A stretch of DNA of 64,000 nucleotides, from the NCBI GenBank assembly GCA_932521035.1, contig OW051497.1:8742001-8806000 (forward strand), given 5' to 3'. The notes under the pieces are model-generated. The model saw only the letters and a list, made by a program, of their open reading frames with translations, was not told the origin of the DNA and searched no databases. Below, in pieces: positions 1 to 13,800 of the stretch (positions within the stretch are counted from its first letter, which is position 1; each line of letters opens with the position of its first letter). This stretch comes from Oscheius dolichura. Its lineage: Eukaryota; Nematoda; Chromadorea; Rhabditida; Rhabditidae. The position numbers were made by a program, and so were the translations under genes.

Positions 1-3000
1 GACAAAGAACGGAAGTGTTGCAATTCAAACGGAAATGATTTCAGATGGCTAATGTACTAGTGATAGACGGACCCGGAGTTGGATACTCTCCAATGTACAA
101 CTTTACACTTCAGGATGTTGATGTAAATTGGTTGTGAATATACGAAAGGAACTCTTCTTTAGGTGGCTTCTTACCTCGAAGACGCCCTGTCTGATTTTGT
201 TGTGAATGTCTTCCCCGAGAGACAAAGCAATCCCCTCTTCATCGCTGGTGAAGGCTATGGCTCCGTTTATGCTACCAAGGTGGCTAACATGGTCCAAGTT
301 AGAAGAACTACAAAGGGAAATCTAAAGGTCTGAATGGCTTCTAATAACAATTGAAGACTTTAGGGTGTCCTCATTGGAAATGGAATGCTGAACCAGAACG
401 TTCAGTTCAACACCTTTATGGCCTTTGCCTACATGCATGGCTTTGCTGGGAAAGAGTGAGTAATCATCTCTTCATCTCTAATGAGTATTCCAGCGAGTGG
501 GATGACCTTCGAAGTGTCTGCTGCCAAAACCAATCCACCCTAACTTGTGACTACAGCTCCGGATCTCCTGACTGCCAGGCCAAGGCCCAGAATGCTATAA
601 ATAATTGGATTAAAGTACCAGTGTAAGTACATTTCCAACTGTTCTAGCACATCCTCACTTTTTTAGAAACAACCCCTTCAATGTGTACCAGGACTGCTAC
701 AGAAACCCAATCATGCTCCAGAGAACGGCTGAATTCTTGGGCATAGTGTGGCCTCTAATTAACTCCACTGACAATCTCAACGGATACCCTTGCTACACCG
801 AATTCGAAACACAATCATATCTCAATGAGGGCGAAGTGAAGGCAGCTCTTCACGTGAATTCCACAGTCTACGGGTCTGCTCCCACTTTTAACACTTGCAC
901 GTAAGTTCATTAGGAGATAAAGACCACGATTACACATAGAATGCTAAACTACGGAAAACTGACGACTGACCTGTCGATTGATATTTCATCATTCATGAAC
1001 CATGCGAGTTATGCCGCTCAGAACATGAAGATCATCCTCTACAACGGAGATCTGGATAGTACAGCCCCCTTTGTTGGAGGTCAACTATTCGCGGCTCAGT
1101 TGTCTTCGGGCAGTGTACGCTGAAAGGAAGAACTTTGTGAGATTAAATATTCTAGATAGTCAGTGATGGCCACTGGAACTTCAGTTACAATTGCCCCGTC
1201 TACTATCCCATGGAAGGAGGATTGATGCAAATCTACAACACTAGCCTACACATCGCTTCGATTAGGGTAGAGGCTATCGTCAGAAAATAGTCAATGGACC
1301 TTTTATAGGGCGGCGGACACTTCGCTCCCCAAGATCGTCCAGCTCAGACCCTTCAGCTAGTGAGGAACTTTGTCCTTGGGCAAGACTTTCACACCTGTCT
1401 GAAAGATGTTCCTCTCGGAGCCCAACCTCTTCTACCACACTTCCAATACCTGAACAACCAACAATCTCGAAAAGACGCCGATTTGGTAACAACTGTCGAG
1501 TATTCACTGACGCCAGTTTTCAGATCTATGACCTGCCTGGACTCACTTTCGAAACAACGTTTAACCAATACTCCGGCTATCTGAAAGGATCAGACAAACA
1601 TTTCTTGCACTACTGGCTGGTTGAAGCTCAGACGAACTCCAGACAGGCTCCCCTCCTTCTTTGGCTAAACGGAGGTCCAGGATCCAGCTCCGTTTGGGGA
1701 ATGCTAACTGAAAACGGACCTTTCCGCCCGAATGCTGACGGCAATACCCTGTATGAAAACCCTTACTCTTGGAACAAGTTTGCTAATGTGCTCTACTTGG
1801 AGGCACCGTACGGCGTTGGATATTCCTACTCAACTGATCCTAACGAAACGGGATGGGATGACAATTCGGTATAGTTGAGCCGCTGCAATATAGAATAGTC
1901 GGTTACAGACAGCTGAGGATAACTACCAAGCTTTGAAAGACTTCTTCAATGTGTTCCCTGAATACAGAACAAGGCAGTTCTTCATCACTGGAGAATCCTA
2001 TGGCGGTGTTTACATTCCAACTTTGAGCAAACGACTTCTGGATGGAATGTACAGCCAGGATATTACTGTCAACTTCCAGGTATTAGATAGAAACTTCGAA
2101 AAAATGACTCACCTCTTTTAGGGTATTGCTATTGGAAACGCTGAACTTACCACCAAATACCAAGTCAACTCCGTCATCTTCCAATTATACAGCTATGGTG
2201 TCCTTGGAAAAATGTAAGGATACGTACTACGTCAAAGAATCTGTTTTAGAGAGTACGACCAGCTTACCAACCGCTGCTGCAACGTGACTGATCCCACGCA
2301 GTGTGACTTCTATACTCCCTTCATTGTTTTCGATAATCACGGAAACTATGTCAAGAAGGATGGAGCCGATGACTGGTGTGCTACTACCGTAATTGTTTTT
2401 GTCACCTTTGTCTAATTATTCCTATCCTAGATCATCAGCATTGTCAACGACATGGTCTGGAACACCCAAAATGACCCCTACAATGTTTATCAAGACTGCT
2501 TCAATTACCCACAAACTGCTGCAAATGCTACAGAAGGAGTCAAGCGAGCAACAAGAAAGACTTCAAGTCTGGCCTTTAAAGATCAGAAGGTAAATAGGCG
2601 ACAGGTTGAAAATATATTTTATTAGAACCTGCTGAACCTCGGATCAACAGATCCGTTCAACGGCTTCCCCTGTTGGGGAGACGACGCAGCTACGGTTTAC
2701 ATGAACCTACCCGCTGTAAGAAAAGCTCTTCATATCCCTGATAGCTTCGCCGTTATGGGAAACATCACCACCTGGCAGACTTTTAAGTGACAGTCTAAAC
2801 TGAACAAATACTAATTTCGCTTTTTAGCCAAGACATGAATGCCAACTACTACAACAGGCAGTATTTCGAGCTGGATGACGTGCTTTCTTACATCATCAAC
2901 AACTACATCTACTACGTAAGAGAATCTACGGATTAAAAATCTGTTTGCTTATAGTCGAATAACATGAGGATGCTGATCTACAACGGAGATGCTGATCTAG

Positions 3001-6000
3001 TCTGTAACCATTTGGGAGATCAGTGGTTTATTGAGAACTTTGCCGCAAAGAATAACTTGACCGTGAGAATTAATCATCTTCACTTTTTACTGAAAACTTT
3101 AAGGCTAACGGAGCAAGAGCCAAGTGGAGGTACAGGATGCAACCGGGATTACAGACCTCTTTAGCCGGATTTATCAAGGTCTTCTCTAAGAACATCCGAC
3201 TGGTTACTGTAAAAGGATCTGGTCATTTGGTGCCGCTTGACAGACCTGGACCAGCTCTTCAGATGATGTACAACTTCGTTATGGTAGGAGACACTGATAA
3301 GAAAAAAATAGGGATGTTTTAGAACCAAGATATTGGCGTGGGACTCTCTTTGAACCTGAATCCCGCTCCGATGAGACCTGACTACGCCGGATTGACTTCT
3401 TGTCAACCTGTACCACAAGCAGCCGCTTCTGCATTGCCACCAATTGCCGTTCCTACTTTCAACATTCCGCCAAATGAGGCTGTAGAAGTAAGATTCTCTA
3501 AGACTCGACGTCATTCTGATTCCTCCAGGCTGAGGATGCTGTAAGTGGCACTACCCCGTCTGCTACTGCACCTCCCACTCCCCCACCAACTGCCTCCAAC
3601 TTGACAGCAAAAGCTCAGCAAGATCAGATTACTGGACCCATCCCTGGATTGACTTTCACACCGCCCTACAGACAGTTCTCCGGCTATTTGAACCCTCCCG
3701 AATTCCCTCTGGATTTCCTCTTCTACTGGTTTATTGAGAGCCAGGGTGATCCTCAGAATGATCCCGTCGTTCTTTGGCTCAACGGAGGCCCAGGGTGCAG
3801 TTCTCTTTGTAAGTTTAGCACCTGATTTTGAAAGTACAATATTTCCAGTGGGATTCTTCACTGAATTAGGCCCCTTCCACACCAATGATGACGGTGGCCA
3901 AACGCTCTACGAGAACGTCTTCGCTTGGAATAGAAAAGCTAATGTTATCTTCTTGGAAGCACCGGTAGAGGTCGGATTCTCGTACACCAAGGACACCAAC
4001 TACACTTGGAATGATGTTACGGTAGCTCTATATTTGAAAAGATAAAAGAGAGATTTTTAGACCGCTGAGAGGAACGCGTACGCAATCAAATACTTCTTCC
4101 AATCGGTCTTCCCCGAATACGCTTCGCATGAATTCTACGTTACTGGAGAAAGTTACGGTGGAGTCTATGTACCGACTCTGAGTTACAACTTGATCAACCT
4201 CATCGAAGCTGGAAAGCTGAAGCTCAACTTCAAGGTTTGTTTCTCCTTTTTATTTCTAACCTATCTTCCAGGGAATGGGAATTGGGAACGGTATCCTGAG
4301 TGAGTTCCTCCAACAAAATTCCGAAATTGTTCTGCAATATGGAAGAGGATTCAATGGAATCGAGTAACATTACTGAATGAAAAAAATATAAAACAATGAT
4401 TTTTAGTGATTGGAATCAACTGAAAGCCGATTGCGGAGGAAATGATACCAATCCACTTTACTACGACTACTCCAGTGCTCCTGAGGGATCACACTGCGAT
4501 CGTTTCCAAAATCACTATATCGATATCTTCATGGCAGACCAGGATGTGTAAGTTACTTTACAGTAGACATATACAGACTGATATACAAATGCATTTTATA
4601 GAGATCCATACAACATCTACCAGGACTGCTACGCTTACTCTGCTTCTTCCTCGTTTGAAAGCGAACCCACACCAAAGTCTCGCCTGGAAAAGACCATCGC
4701 TGCTAGGAAGCTGAAAAGACGTCAAAGTCTTGCAGCTAACAAGCCATTTGTTGATAACAACGTAAATTACCAGCAGTACTAAATATCAAGGGCATTTAGG
4801 GAGCCTCTTGGTACGGTTCAACTGATCCTTTCCACGGATTTGCTTGCTACAACGACAACATCATGGACTACTTGAATAGACCAGAGGTCATATCCGCAAT
4901 ACACGCCTACATGGAACCCGGAAAGCAATGGGAAGAATGCTTCAGTAGGAGGCATTACCCCTACCATGACAACGCAATGTACTACGACATGAGCGCCACT
5001 TTCCATAACATCATGGACTCCAAGTGGTACACTGATAACAACATGAGGATTATGCTCTACAACGGAGACATCGACACTGTTTGCCAGTTCTTGGGAGATC
5101 AGTGGTTCGCTGAAGCTCTGATTAAGGACAGAAACATGACTGTAAATATAGCTTTGACAAGGAAAAGTAACAATTTCAGGTCCTCTATGATAGACAGCCC
5201 TGGTTCTACCAGCAGACACCCACTTCTCCATTCAATATCGCCGGTTACGCCAAGGCCTGGAACCAGAACTTCGTCCAGTTGACCGTCAAAGGAGCAGGAC
5301 ATATGGTTCCCATGGATAGACCTGCCTATGCTCTTCAAATGATTACAAACTTTTTGGCAAATAGCGCTAACTTCAGTACACCTGTTCAAGTAGAAAAAGA
5401 CACGACAAGCTCTGAAAAGCATTTTAGATCGATCTTACTCCACAGCCAAATCTCTCTAACTACACTGACCCTGCTCCAAATACTCTTACCTGCAGTAGAA
5501 AGGACAGCGACCGCATCCTAGCCCTTCCCGGACTACCAAAGTCCCTTTCTTTCAAACAGTTCTCCGGTTTCTTGCAGTCCTCTCCTACGCACTTCCTTCA
5601 CTATTGGTAAAGTTGTGTTTCTTCTACATAATGAGAGGGTTACAGGCTTATCCAAGCTGAATACAGCCCCGACACTGCCCCACTTCTCTTGTGGTTGAAT
5701 GGAGGTCCCGGCTCGAGCTCGATGGAAGGTCTCTTCGAAGAACATGGCCCCTACCGGCTTAACAAGGATGGCGCCACTCTGCAGCTGAATCACTATTCCT
5801 GGACGAAGTTTGCCAATGTCCTCTACCTGGAGTCTCCTGTTGGAGTTGGATATTCTTACACTACTGACGGGCAGACGCCAGCTTGGAGCGATGACTTGGT
5901 ACCTTGCCTAAAAGCATGTGATAATGACTATCTTTTTAGACAGCCGATGAAAACTATGCTGCTCTTCAAGACTTCTTCAGCATTTATCCTGAATACCTGA

Positions 6001-7529
6001 CGAGACCTTTCTACCTGACAGGAGAATCTTATGCCGGAATTTATCTCCCGATGTTGACAGAGAGACTCATAAACGGAATTCAGAACCAGACCTTTGTTGT
6101 TAATTTCATGGTAAGGAAAAGAACTTCTTCGTTTATCCTACGATTCTAGGGAACCGCAATTGGAAATGGAGTTGTTGACAAAGCCATCCTTTCCAATACG
6201 CTCCTCCACACTGAATACTACAGGGCAAATCTGCCTTACAGTGACTACCTCGAGATTAACAAGCTCTGCTGTTCTGGCTATCCGGATGAACTCAACTGTC
6301 CCTATTCCGACCATATCACCGATTTCAATCCCATGGTATACTCCGGCAACGTCACTGATCCATGCTACCAGAAGGTATAATTCAATCAAACCCCCCTTAA
6401 AAATGTTCTAGATTGTCTCTGTTGGTGTTCAATTCTTGGCTCTGGACTTCGACCCCTACAACTTGTATGAACAATGCTGGACAAACCTGAAACCCGGAGC
6501 ACAGCCTGTTCCTGTCGGTGACACATGGGTATAATCAACTTTTGCTAAAATAAAGGAACTACTCCAGACTGGTATAAACTACGATTCCTCCGACCCCAAC
6601 GGTGGCTACTGGTGTTACATGGACGCCGCATTGTCCAACTACATGAATCTCCCCGCCGTTAGAAGAGCACTGAATATCCCAGACGGAACAGGCCAATGGG
6701 TTGGAGATACGAACATCATCTTCCCCTATCAACAACAGTACAACTCGACTGGACCCATTATTCAGAGGATTCTTACAAGGTAACTTTACAGACTACGAGT
6801 AAGAAGTATCATTTCAAGTCAATACTACCAAAATGGGCAATTCTCCCTCCTGTATTATAACGGAGACGTAGATGAGGAGTGCAATTGGCTAGGAGCTGAA
6901 TGGTTCACCAATGGTATCTTCAAAAATGCTCTGGGTCTACCGGTATGAACATTCAGAATGTAATAAGAAGGCCCGTTTTAGATCCAGCAAACAAGACAGC
7001 CCTGGACTTACCAAGTCGACAGGAGCTATGCGCCAACCCAAGGAGGATACGTCAAGCGCTACGCAACCAACGTTGACGTTTTGACCGTCAAGGGAGCTGG
7101 GCACTTTGTGCCCTTGGATCGACCAGCCCAGGCGCAGCAGATGATCTACAATTGGTTGCTCAAGCTTGACTATAACCAACCCTACGTCGAAGGAAGTGCA
7201 ATAGGTAATAGCTCAACTACAACACCGGTTTGTTCTTGCTGTAGCATACAAAATACTATTGTCTATAGGCACCGGGTACTACTCTGACGGCTGGAACTGG
7301 GCCAACTAACCCTCCAGGGACCGGAACAACTAACGCACCAGGAACTGGAGGAACACCTCAGCCAGGAGCATCTAGCACTCAGAGTCTACCGGTCACAAAT
7401 CCTCTTGGGACAACAACGGCTGCGACGATCCCTACGAATCCAACCCAACCACCTACCACCCCGCAAAGCTCATCAATGTTATCCTTTATTGTTGTTATGA
7501 TTGCTTCTGTTGTTTTTAATTTATTGTAG
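1..7529 (+). CDS. Multi-module serine carboxypeptidase, gene A (5' end missing)
   Basis: Peptidase family S10 (serine carboxypeptidase / cathepsin A-like) polyprotein, cleaving C-terminal residues from peptides, probably at the cell surface or outside the cell. Coding begins at 45 after a splice acceptor, so roughly the first 100 residues lie outside the window. Four modules follow. A1 (45 to about 1400) has GEGYG near 247 in place of the nucleophile motif GESYG, but keeps the acid (YNGDLD, about 1037) and the His (GGGHF, about 1309). A2, A3 and A4 each have WLNGGPG, GESYGG or GESYAG (about 1990, 4145, 6021), YNGD and GHxVPxDRP, so look catalytic. The protein ends in a Thr/Pro/Gly-rich tail after a 41-nt intron (7228-7268) and a hydrophobic C-terminus, read as a GPI signal or membrane anchor. 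About 30 introns of roughly 40 nt interrupt it. It is most like the large multi-domain S10 proteins of C. elegans. AATAAA follows at 7544. Confidence 0.93.
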
Positions 7530-7832
7530 ATGTAATAACATTAAATAAATATTCGTTCTTTTTCAGTCTTATGGGCGACCAATATCGCAGACAACTAGGA
7601 ATCTATCAGAGGAAGTTAGAGTTCAACTCAATAATTACCTAACTTCCCTGGAGTTCAAAAGTTCCTGACGTTATTGTTGTTTTATCTATAAATCCTAGCT
7701 GAATCACTTTCGTTTTACAAATTTCAAACATCTTCTATGCGTCCACGTTGCTATCAGGCTCTATCTGCACAAAGATTATACGATTAGTTTTTACCGCACC
7801 TTTAATCATTCCTTCCAATCAGTGGACTTGGA
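7530..7832. other. Intergenic spacer between the two carboxypeptidase genes
   Basis: About 300 bp with no ORF that can be supported. It holds the poly(A) signal of gene A (AATAAA, 7544-7549) and, just before the gene B start, a pyrimidine-rich acceptor ending in CAG near 7821, the likely trans-splice site of gene B. A 16-bp stretch at 7620-7635 is repeated exactly at 7862-7877 inside the signal-peptide exon of gene B. Confidence 0.6.
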
Positions 7833-10800
7833 ATGAGGCTTCTCTTTCTCCTACTGATTCTAGTTCAACTCAATAATGGAGAAAAGACCGCCGATCTAGT
7901 TACCAGCCTGCCAAATGCCACTTTCCAAGTCAATTTCCGGCATTTCTCTGGATATTTGAGCAATGGGAAAACACACTATTGGTAGAGGTTTATGTAAACT
8001 TGTTCAACAGTTCCTATCTGTAGGTACTACGAGTCGCAGAATAACGTGACGACTGATCCTCTTATTGTCTTCATAGCAGGAGGTCCTGGCTGCAGCTCTG
8101 TCTACGCCTCTTTGGAAGAGATCGGTCCATTCAAACTCTATCCAGGCGGGAACAGTATCTATGAAAATGTCTTCTCTTGGAATAAGGTGTGTATCACAAG
8201 CACCGCTACCATAGGTTTAGATGGCAAACCTTCTTTTCATTGACTCTCAGGGAATTGGATATACTCCATCTGTAATCACACAACCTAATACTCTTTCAGA
8301 TGATACGGTAAAAATTACTCCTACTTTTCGGCATACGTGTTCTAGATAGTGACAGAGTTAGAAAATGCTATTTTGGATTTCCTCAACAGTTTCCAAGCCC
8401 TTCAAGCAAATGGCCTCTTCGTAGCTGGACAAGGATACGCCTCTGTCTATGCAACTAAGCTTGCTTCATATTTTATGACTCATCCTTCTGCCCAAAATGT
8501 GAATCTATCGTTCAAGGTGACAGATACATTCAGATATTTATGTTTTCTTAATTTTAGGGATTGATAATTGCCAATGGACACCTCAGCCAGAATCTGCAGT
8601 TCGACTCGTTCTTCTCTTATGCTTACATGCACGGCTTCGCTGGAAAAGAGTGAGACAATCTCTTACTTTAAAAGTTTCTTGGAAATTTCAGCCAGTGGGA
8701 CAGTCTTCAATCCGCCTGTTGCAAGAACCAATCCCCTTACAATTGCTCCTATTTGTCCTCGACCGATCTTACCTGCCGGAATGCTTCACAAGCAGCTAGT
8801 ACCACCTGGATGAGCCCATTGTATACTCTACTTTTTATTCCGATTTTAGTGTTTTTCCAGAATTGATAAGGCTGACATCTACAAGGATTGTTACATGAAT
8901 ATGGCCGCAATGCAGGACAACATCCAAAATTCAACTGATCCTTTCAATGGGTATCCTTGTCTGGCCGGGCAGGCTATTCAGACCTATTTGGCAAGGGCAG
9001 ACGTTCGAGCTGCTCTTCATATTACGGCACAAACCGGCGATTTCAGCGTTTGCAGGTGAGGAACCCTCTGATTTTGACCAGCCCTTGTAGCCAATTGTAT
9101 TCCGTACAAACACAGGATCTAACAAACGATATAGTCGGATTTATGAACAATGGAAACTATTCGGCAACAAATATCTCCGTAATTGACAATTGATATCAGA
9201 GTTCGCTACATTTCTAGATTCTTTTTTACAACGGAGACGTGGATACAACCTTCAACTTTATCAGCTCCCGAAAGTTTACAACACAGATAGCAATTGCACG
9301 AGGAATGGATGTAAACTCCACCCAATTCAGAGTATTTCCATAATTTAGATGACAATGGACGAGCCATGGAGAGCAAACTATATGAGGGGGGTTTACAATG
9401 ACACGGATGGAGGACTAAGGACTGAATATACCGATCGATTGTTCTTACTCACGATAAGAGTAAGGATAAAAGGGGAATTATTTAATGACACTCCCAGGGA
9501 GGAGGATATAAGGCAGCCATCAACAGACCCTCCCAAGTTTTGCAAATCGTCAGGGATTTTGTCAGAGGATTCGGTTTTAATAACTGTCTAGCAGCAGTTA
9601 ATAAACAAGCGCAGCCTCTTCTTCCTCAATATCAGTCCATGGCTGCTCCTCCACGCAGACAGCAAGCTGACTTGGTAAAAAAATTATCCAGCGTTATATA
9701 AAGTATAGGTCACCACTCTTCCTGGACTAACTTTCCAAGCCCAGTGGAAGCAGTATTCTGGCTACCTCGATGGCGGAAATGGAACTCGTCTGCATTATTG
9801 GTTTGTTGAATCGCAAAGGATGGATCCCTCCGCTCCTGTAATCCTCTGGCTTGGAAATTATCCAGGAGACAGCGCTTTGAGAGGCATGTTGAATGAGAAC
9901 GGTCCCTTCCGCCCAAATAAGGATGGCGGATCTCTCAATGAGAATTATTACTCCTGGAATAAGGTAACCTTCTCAATTCCTCCCTGTAACTATCTTTTAG
10001 TTTGCTCATCTACTCTACTTGGAAGGACCACCACAGGTTGGCTACTCCTACGGAGATCTAACAAATATAGCTCTGAATGACGATACTGTAAGGCCCACCT
10101 TTTCTCTTCAAAAATAATTATAGACCGCTGCAATGAACTTCAAAGCTCTACAAGATTTCACCAACAGTTTCCCTGAATATAACGGGCAGTGGTTCATTGC
10201 AGGAGAAGGTTATGGCGCAGTTTATGCTTCAACTTTAGCAAAACTCTTGTTGGATGGTATCCAAGCAAACAACATTACTATGAATCTCAAGGTTTCTAAT
10301 CTTTTGACAATGTAACTATGTTACCAGGGCGTCAGCATTGGAAACGGAGCGCTGTCTGCTGCACAGCAAGCGAATTCCATCATCTTCCAGAAATATTCCT
10401 ATGGCTTGATAGGACAGACGTAAGAAGTCGTCCCTTTTCTAACTACTCTTACAGGGAATACGATAACTTCACTAGTACTTGCTGCGATCAGATGGATCCA
10501 ACTTTGTGCGATTGGTACTCCATGTACCTAACCGTTGACGAATCCGGCGCCTATGGAATTAAACCTGGGACGAACAATACCTGCAGTCTACAAGTAAAAG
10601 AAGGATTTAAACGCTACCGTCGTTTTAGACACTAAACTACGTTACCTCAAGCGTGCAGGCACCCAATCTTTACCAGGATTGTTATTTCAATGGAAAATCA
10701 TCTCCAAACATCTTGCCGAAAGACAATGTGTTCAAAGATTACGCTGTACAGACTTTTTCTAATCCCAAAATTCCATTTTAGTCAATGATCAACATCGACT

Positions 10801-13800
10801 CAACAGATCCCTTCAACGGTCTCCCTTGCTGGAAGGATCAAGCTACTCAGAATTATATGAATCTCCCCAGTGTGAGAACTGCTCTGCACATTCCTGACGG
10901 GGTAGCTGATTGGCACGTTAACAAGTAAGGCAAGATAACCTTTGATAATATAAGTATTTAGTGCTAATAATTCCTACACACGGCAAAATCCAGAGCTTAC
11001 TAACGCTCTCCTAGCCGTTATTCAACATCCGATCTATAAGGTATTCCTCCCACCTTGTTGAAACAGATTCTTAATTAGAGTAACCAAGTTCGGATGTTGT
11101 TCTACAACGGAGACATTGATATGATAAACAATCATCTCGGGAACCAATGGTTCATTGAAGCCTTAGCAGCTCAACTTGCACTGAAGGTTATCAAAACTAG
11201 GCCCATTGAATATATATGATTTCCAGGTAGTTGAAAAGAGAATAGAATGGCTTTACCAAATTCCTGGACAACTGAAATCGAGACGGTCAACTGCTGGCTA
11301 CAGCAAAGTTTGTTTCATTCCATAACAGTTACAGTAATGTACCAGAGATTCGCAGAGAGAATAACTCTTGCCAATGTGAAGGGAGCAGGTCACAGTGTTG
11401 CTATGGATCGACCAGCCCCAACTCTTCAAATGATGTACAACTTTGTCAATGTAACCACCATTCTGATACCATTTACTCAGTTGTTATAGAACCGAACTTC
11501 TGGAATGTTCCTGAATAGAACTCAAGTTGACCTTACACCAGCTCTTTTGAGAAGTGACTACAATAGCTTGCCGCCATGCACTCCAACGTCAAACCCAGCT
11601 CCATCTGCATATCCTCCTGTCTCTCAGGACGAGGTTTTACTTTCTTTTTTAGGTCATTTTCGTTTTGAGACTCTCGCCGCTTATACGAATGAATCGTTGC
11701 AAGATCAGATAACAAGCTTGCCAGGACTCACGTTCAACGTTCCATACAAAATGTTCAGTGGTTACCTAGTGTCTCCTGATTTCCCAAAGAATAACCTTTT
11801 CTACTGGTTCCTCGAATCTCAGAATGACCCGGCAAATGATCCTGTCTTACTCTGGCTGAATGGTGGACCCGGCTGCAGTTCCTTGGGAGGATTCTTTGAA
11901 GAGCTGGGCCCTTTCCACAATAACAACGATAATGGCTCGACCTTGTATGAGAACGTTTTCTCCTGGAACAAGGTAAATATGGAGCACTTTAATTTGAACC
12001 TTACTTCAGAAAGCTAATGTCATTTTCTTGGAAACACCTGTTGGAGTTGGGTTTTCGTATTCAACGGATCCTACATTTTTAACAAAAGTGAATGACGACT
12101 CGGTAAGTATTACGACAGAACTAACAGTTATTTCTCTCTACAGACAGCTGCGAATAATGCTGGCGCCCTAAAATATTTCTTTGAAGTGAAGTTCCCTCAG
12201 TATGCCAAGAATGAATTCTACATAGCCGGTGAAAGTTATGGAGGCGAGGGATTAGAACAGTTCTTATATTCTATTTATTCTCGTTGCAGGTGTCTATATA
12301 CCAACTCTTAGTTTAAACCTATTGACGATGATTGCGAACGGTACCCTGACTATTAATTTCAAAGGCATCGCTGTTGGAAATGGATATTTCTCGCACAAGG
12401 ACCAGTTCAATTCGGAATTCACCTTTCAATATGGTCACGGCTTCAATGGAGTAGAGTATGTACCAGGTTACTTTTTTAAAATAAGGGTTTAGTGAATGGA
12501 ACACGTTGAAAAAGAACTGCGGTGGAAATACTTCTAATCCGATTTACTACGATTACAACGGACAGTCAATCTTGAGTAGATGTTCTCTTCAAGCTACCAG
12601 CATCTCCAGTGGATATTTTGACGCAACATTTACGTAAAACCGTTTCTTTAAAAAAACAGACCCTTTACAGTGATCCCTATGACATCTACGCCGATTGCTA
12701 TGACTTTATTGAGAAGCCCATACCCAACATTACGACCAGCGCCAATCCAGCCGCAAGAGAACTATTAGCAAGAGCTAAGCATCAAAATTTTGCCTCGGAC
12801 ACTTCGAGTCAGCCTTTCGTTAATAATAATGTAACCTTTCCATTTCTTCCTCGAATTTTGAAAATCTTTAGGACGGAGCGTGGTATGGCTCAACAGATCC
12901 ATTCCTCGGACTGGTCTGCTACAATGACGATCAGCTGGCAATGTACCTGAATAGGAAAGAAGTGTTTACTGCTATTCATGCTAAGCGATATCTTGGAAGA
13001 GAATGGACAGATTGCTCGTAAGCTATCTAGTAGGAGTCGTAGCATGACGCCTAAATTATAGAGATGTGATATACATTAGGCAATCAAAATATTATGATAT
13101 GTCTGACGTCATGAACCAGATCATGAACCATCCATACTACACCAGCAACAACATGAGAGTCATGCTCTACAACGGCGATGCGGATACAATTTGTCAATTT
13201 TTGGGAGATCAGTGGTGGGCAGAAAGGCTAATTGCTAACAGGAGTATGACAGTAAGGGAGACTCGTTTTTGAAAGTAGGCAAAGTCCTCAGGTGCTCAGT
13301 AACCGAGAACCGTGGTACTATAAACAAAAGAACGGCGATAATTATAATTCCATTTTGGCCGGCTACGTGAAGACATTCTCACAAAACTTTGTGCAAATGA
13401 CTGTAAAAGGTGCTGGACATCTGGTACCTATGGATAGGCCGGGACCTGCTTTGCAAATGATCACTAACTTCTTGATTGGCAATAACAACTACAGTGCTCC
13501 CTCGGGCGTAAGCCTATGATCTTTTCTAAGCAACCTAAGATTTTTAAAGATAAATATCGACCGCACTCCACTTCTACCTCAATATCAGAATAATGTCAGC
13601 AGTACCTGCACAAAAAAGGTAAGCGGCCAAGCTTGGAACACCATACGTTTAAGGATTCCCATCGTATTCTGAGTCTTCCGGGTGTTGATTATTCTCAACT
13701 CGCCAATACTGTACAGTATTCCGGCTTTTTGAAGGCTTCAGACACACATTTCCTTCACTACTGGTACAGTAGTCATTCTTTGCTCCTTATCGCGCCTTTA

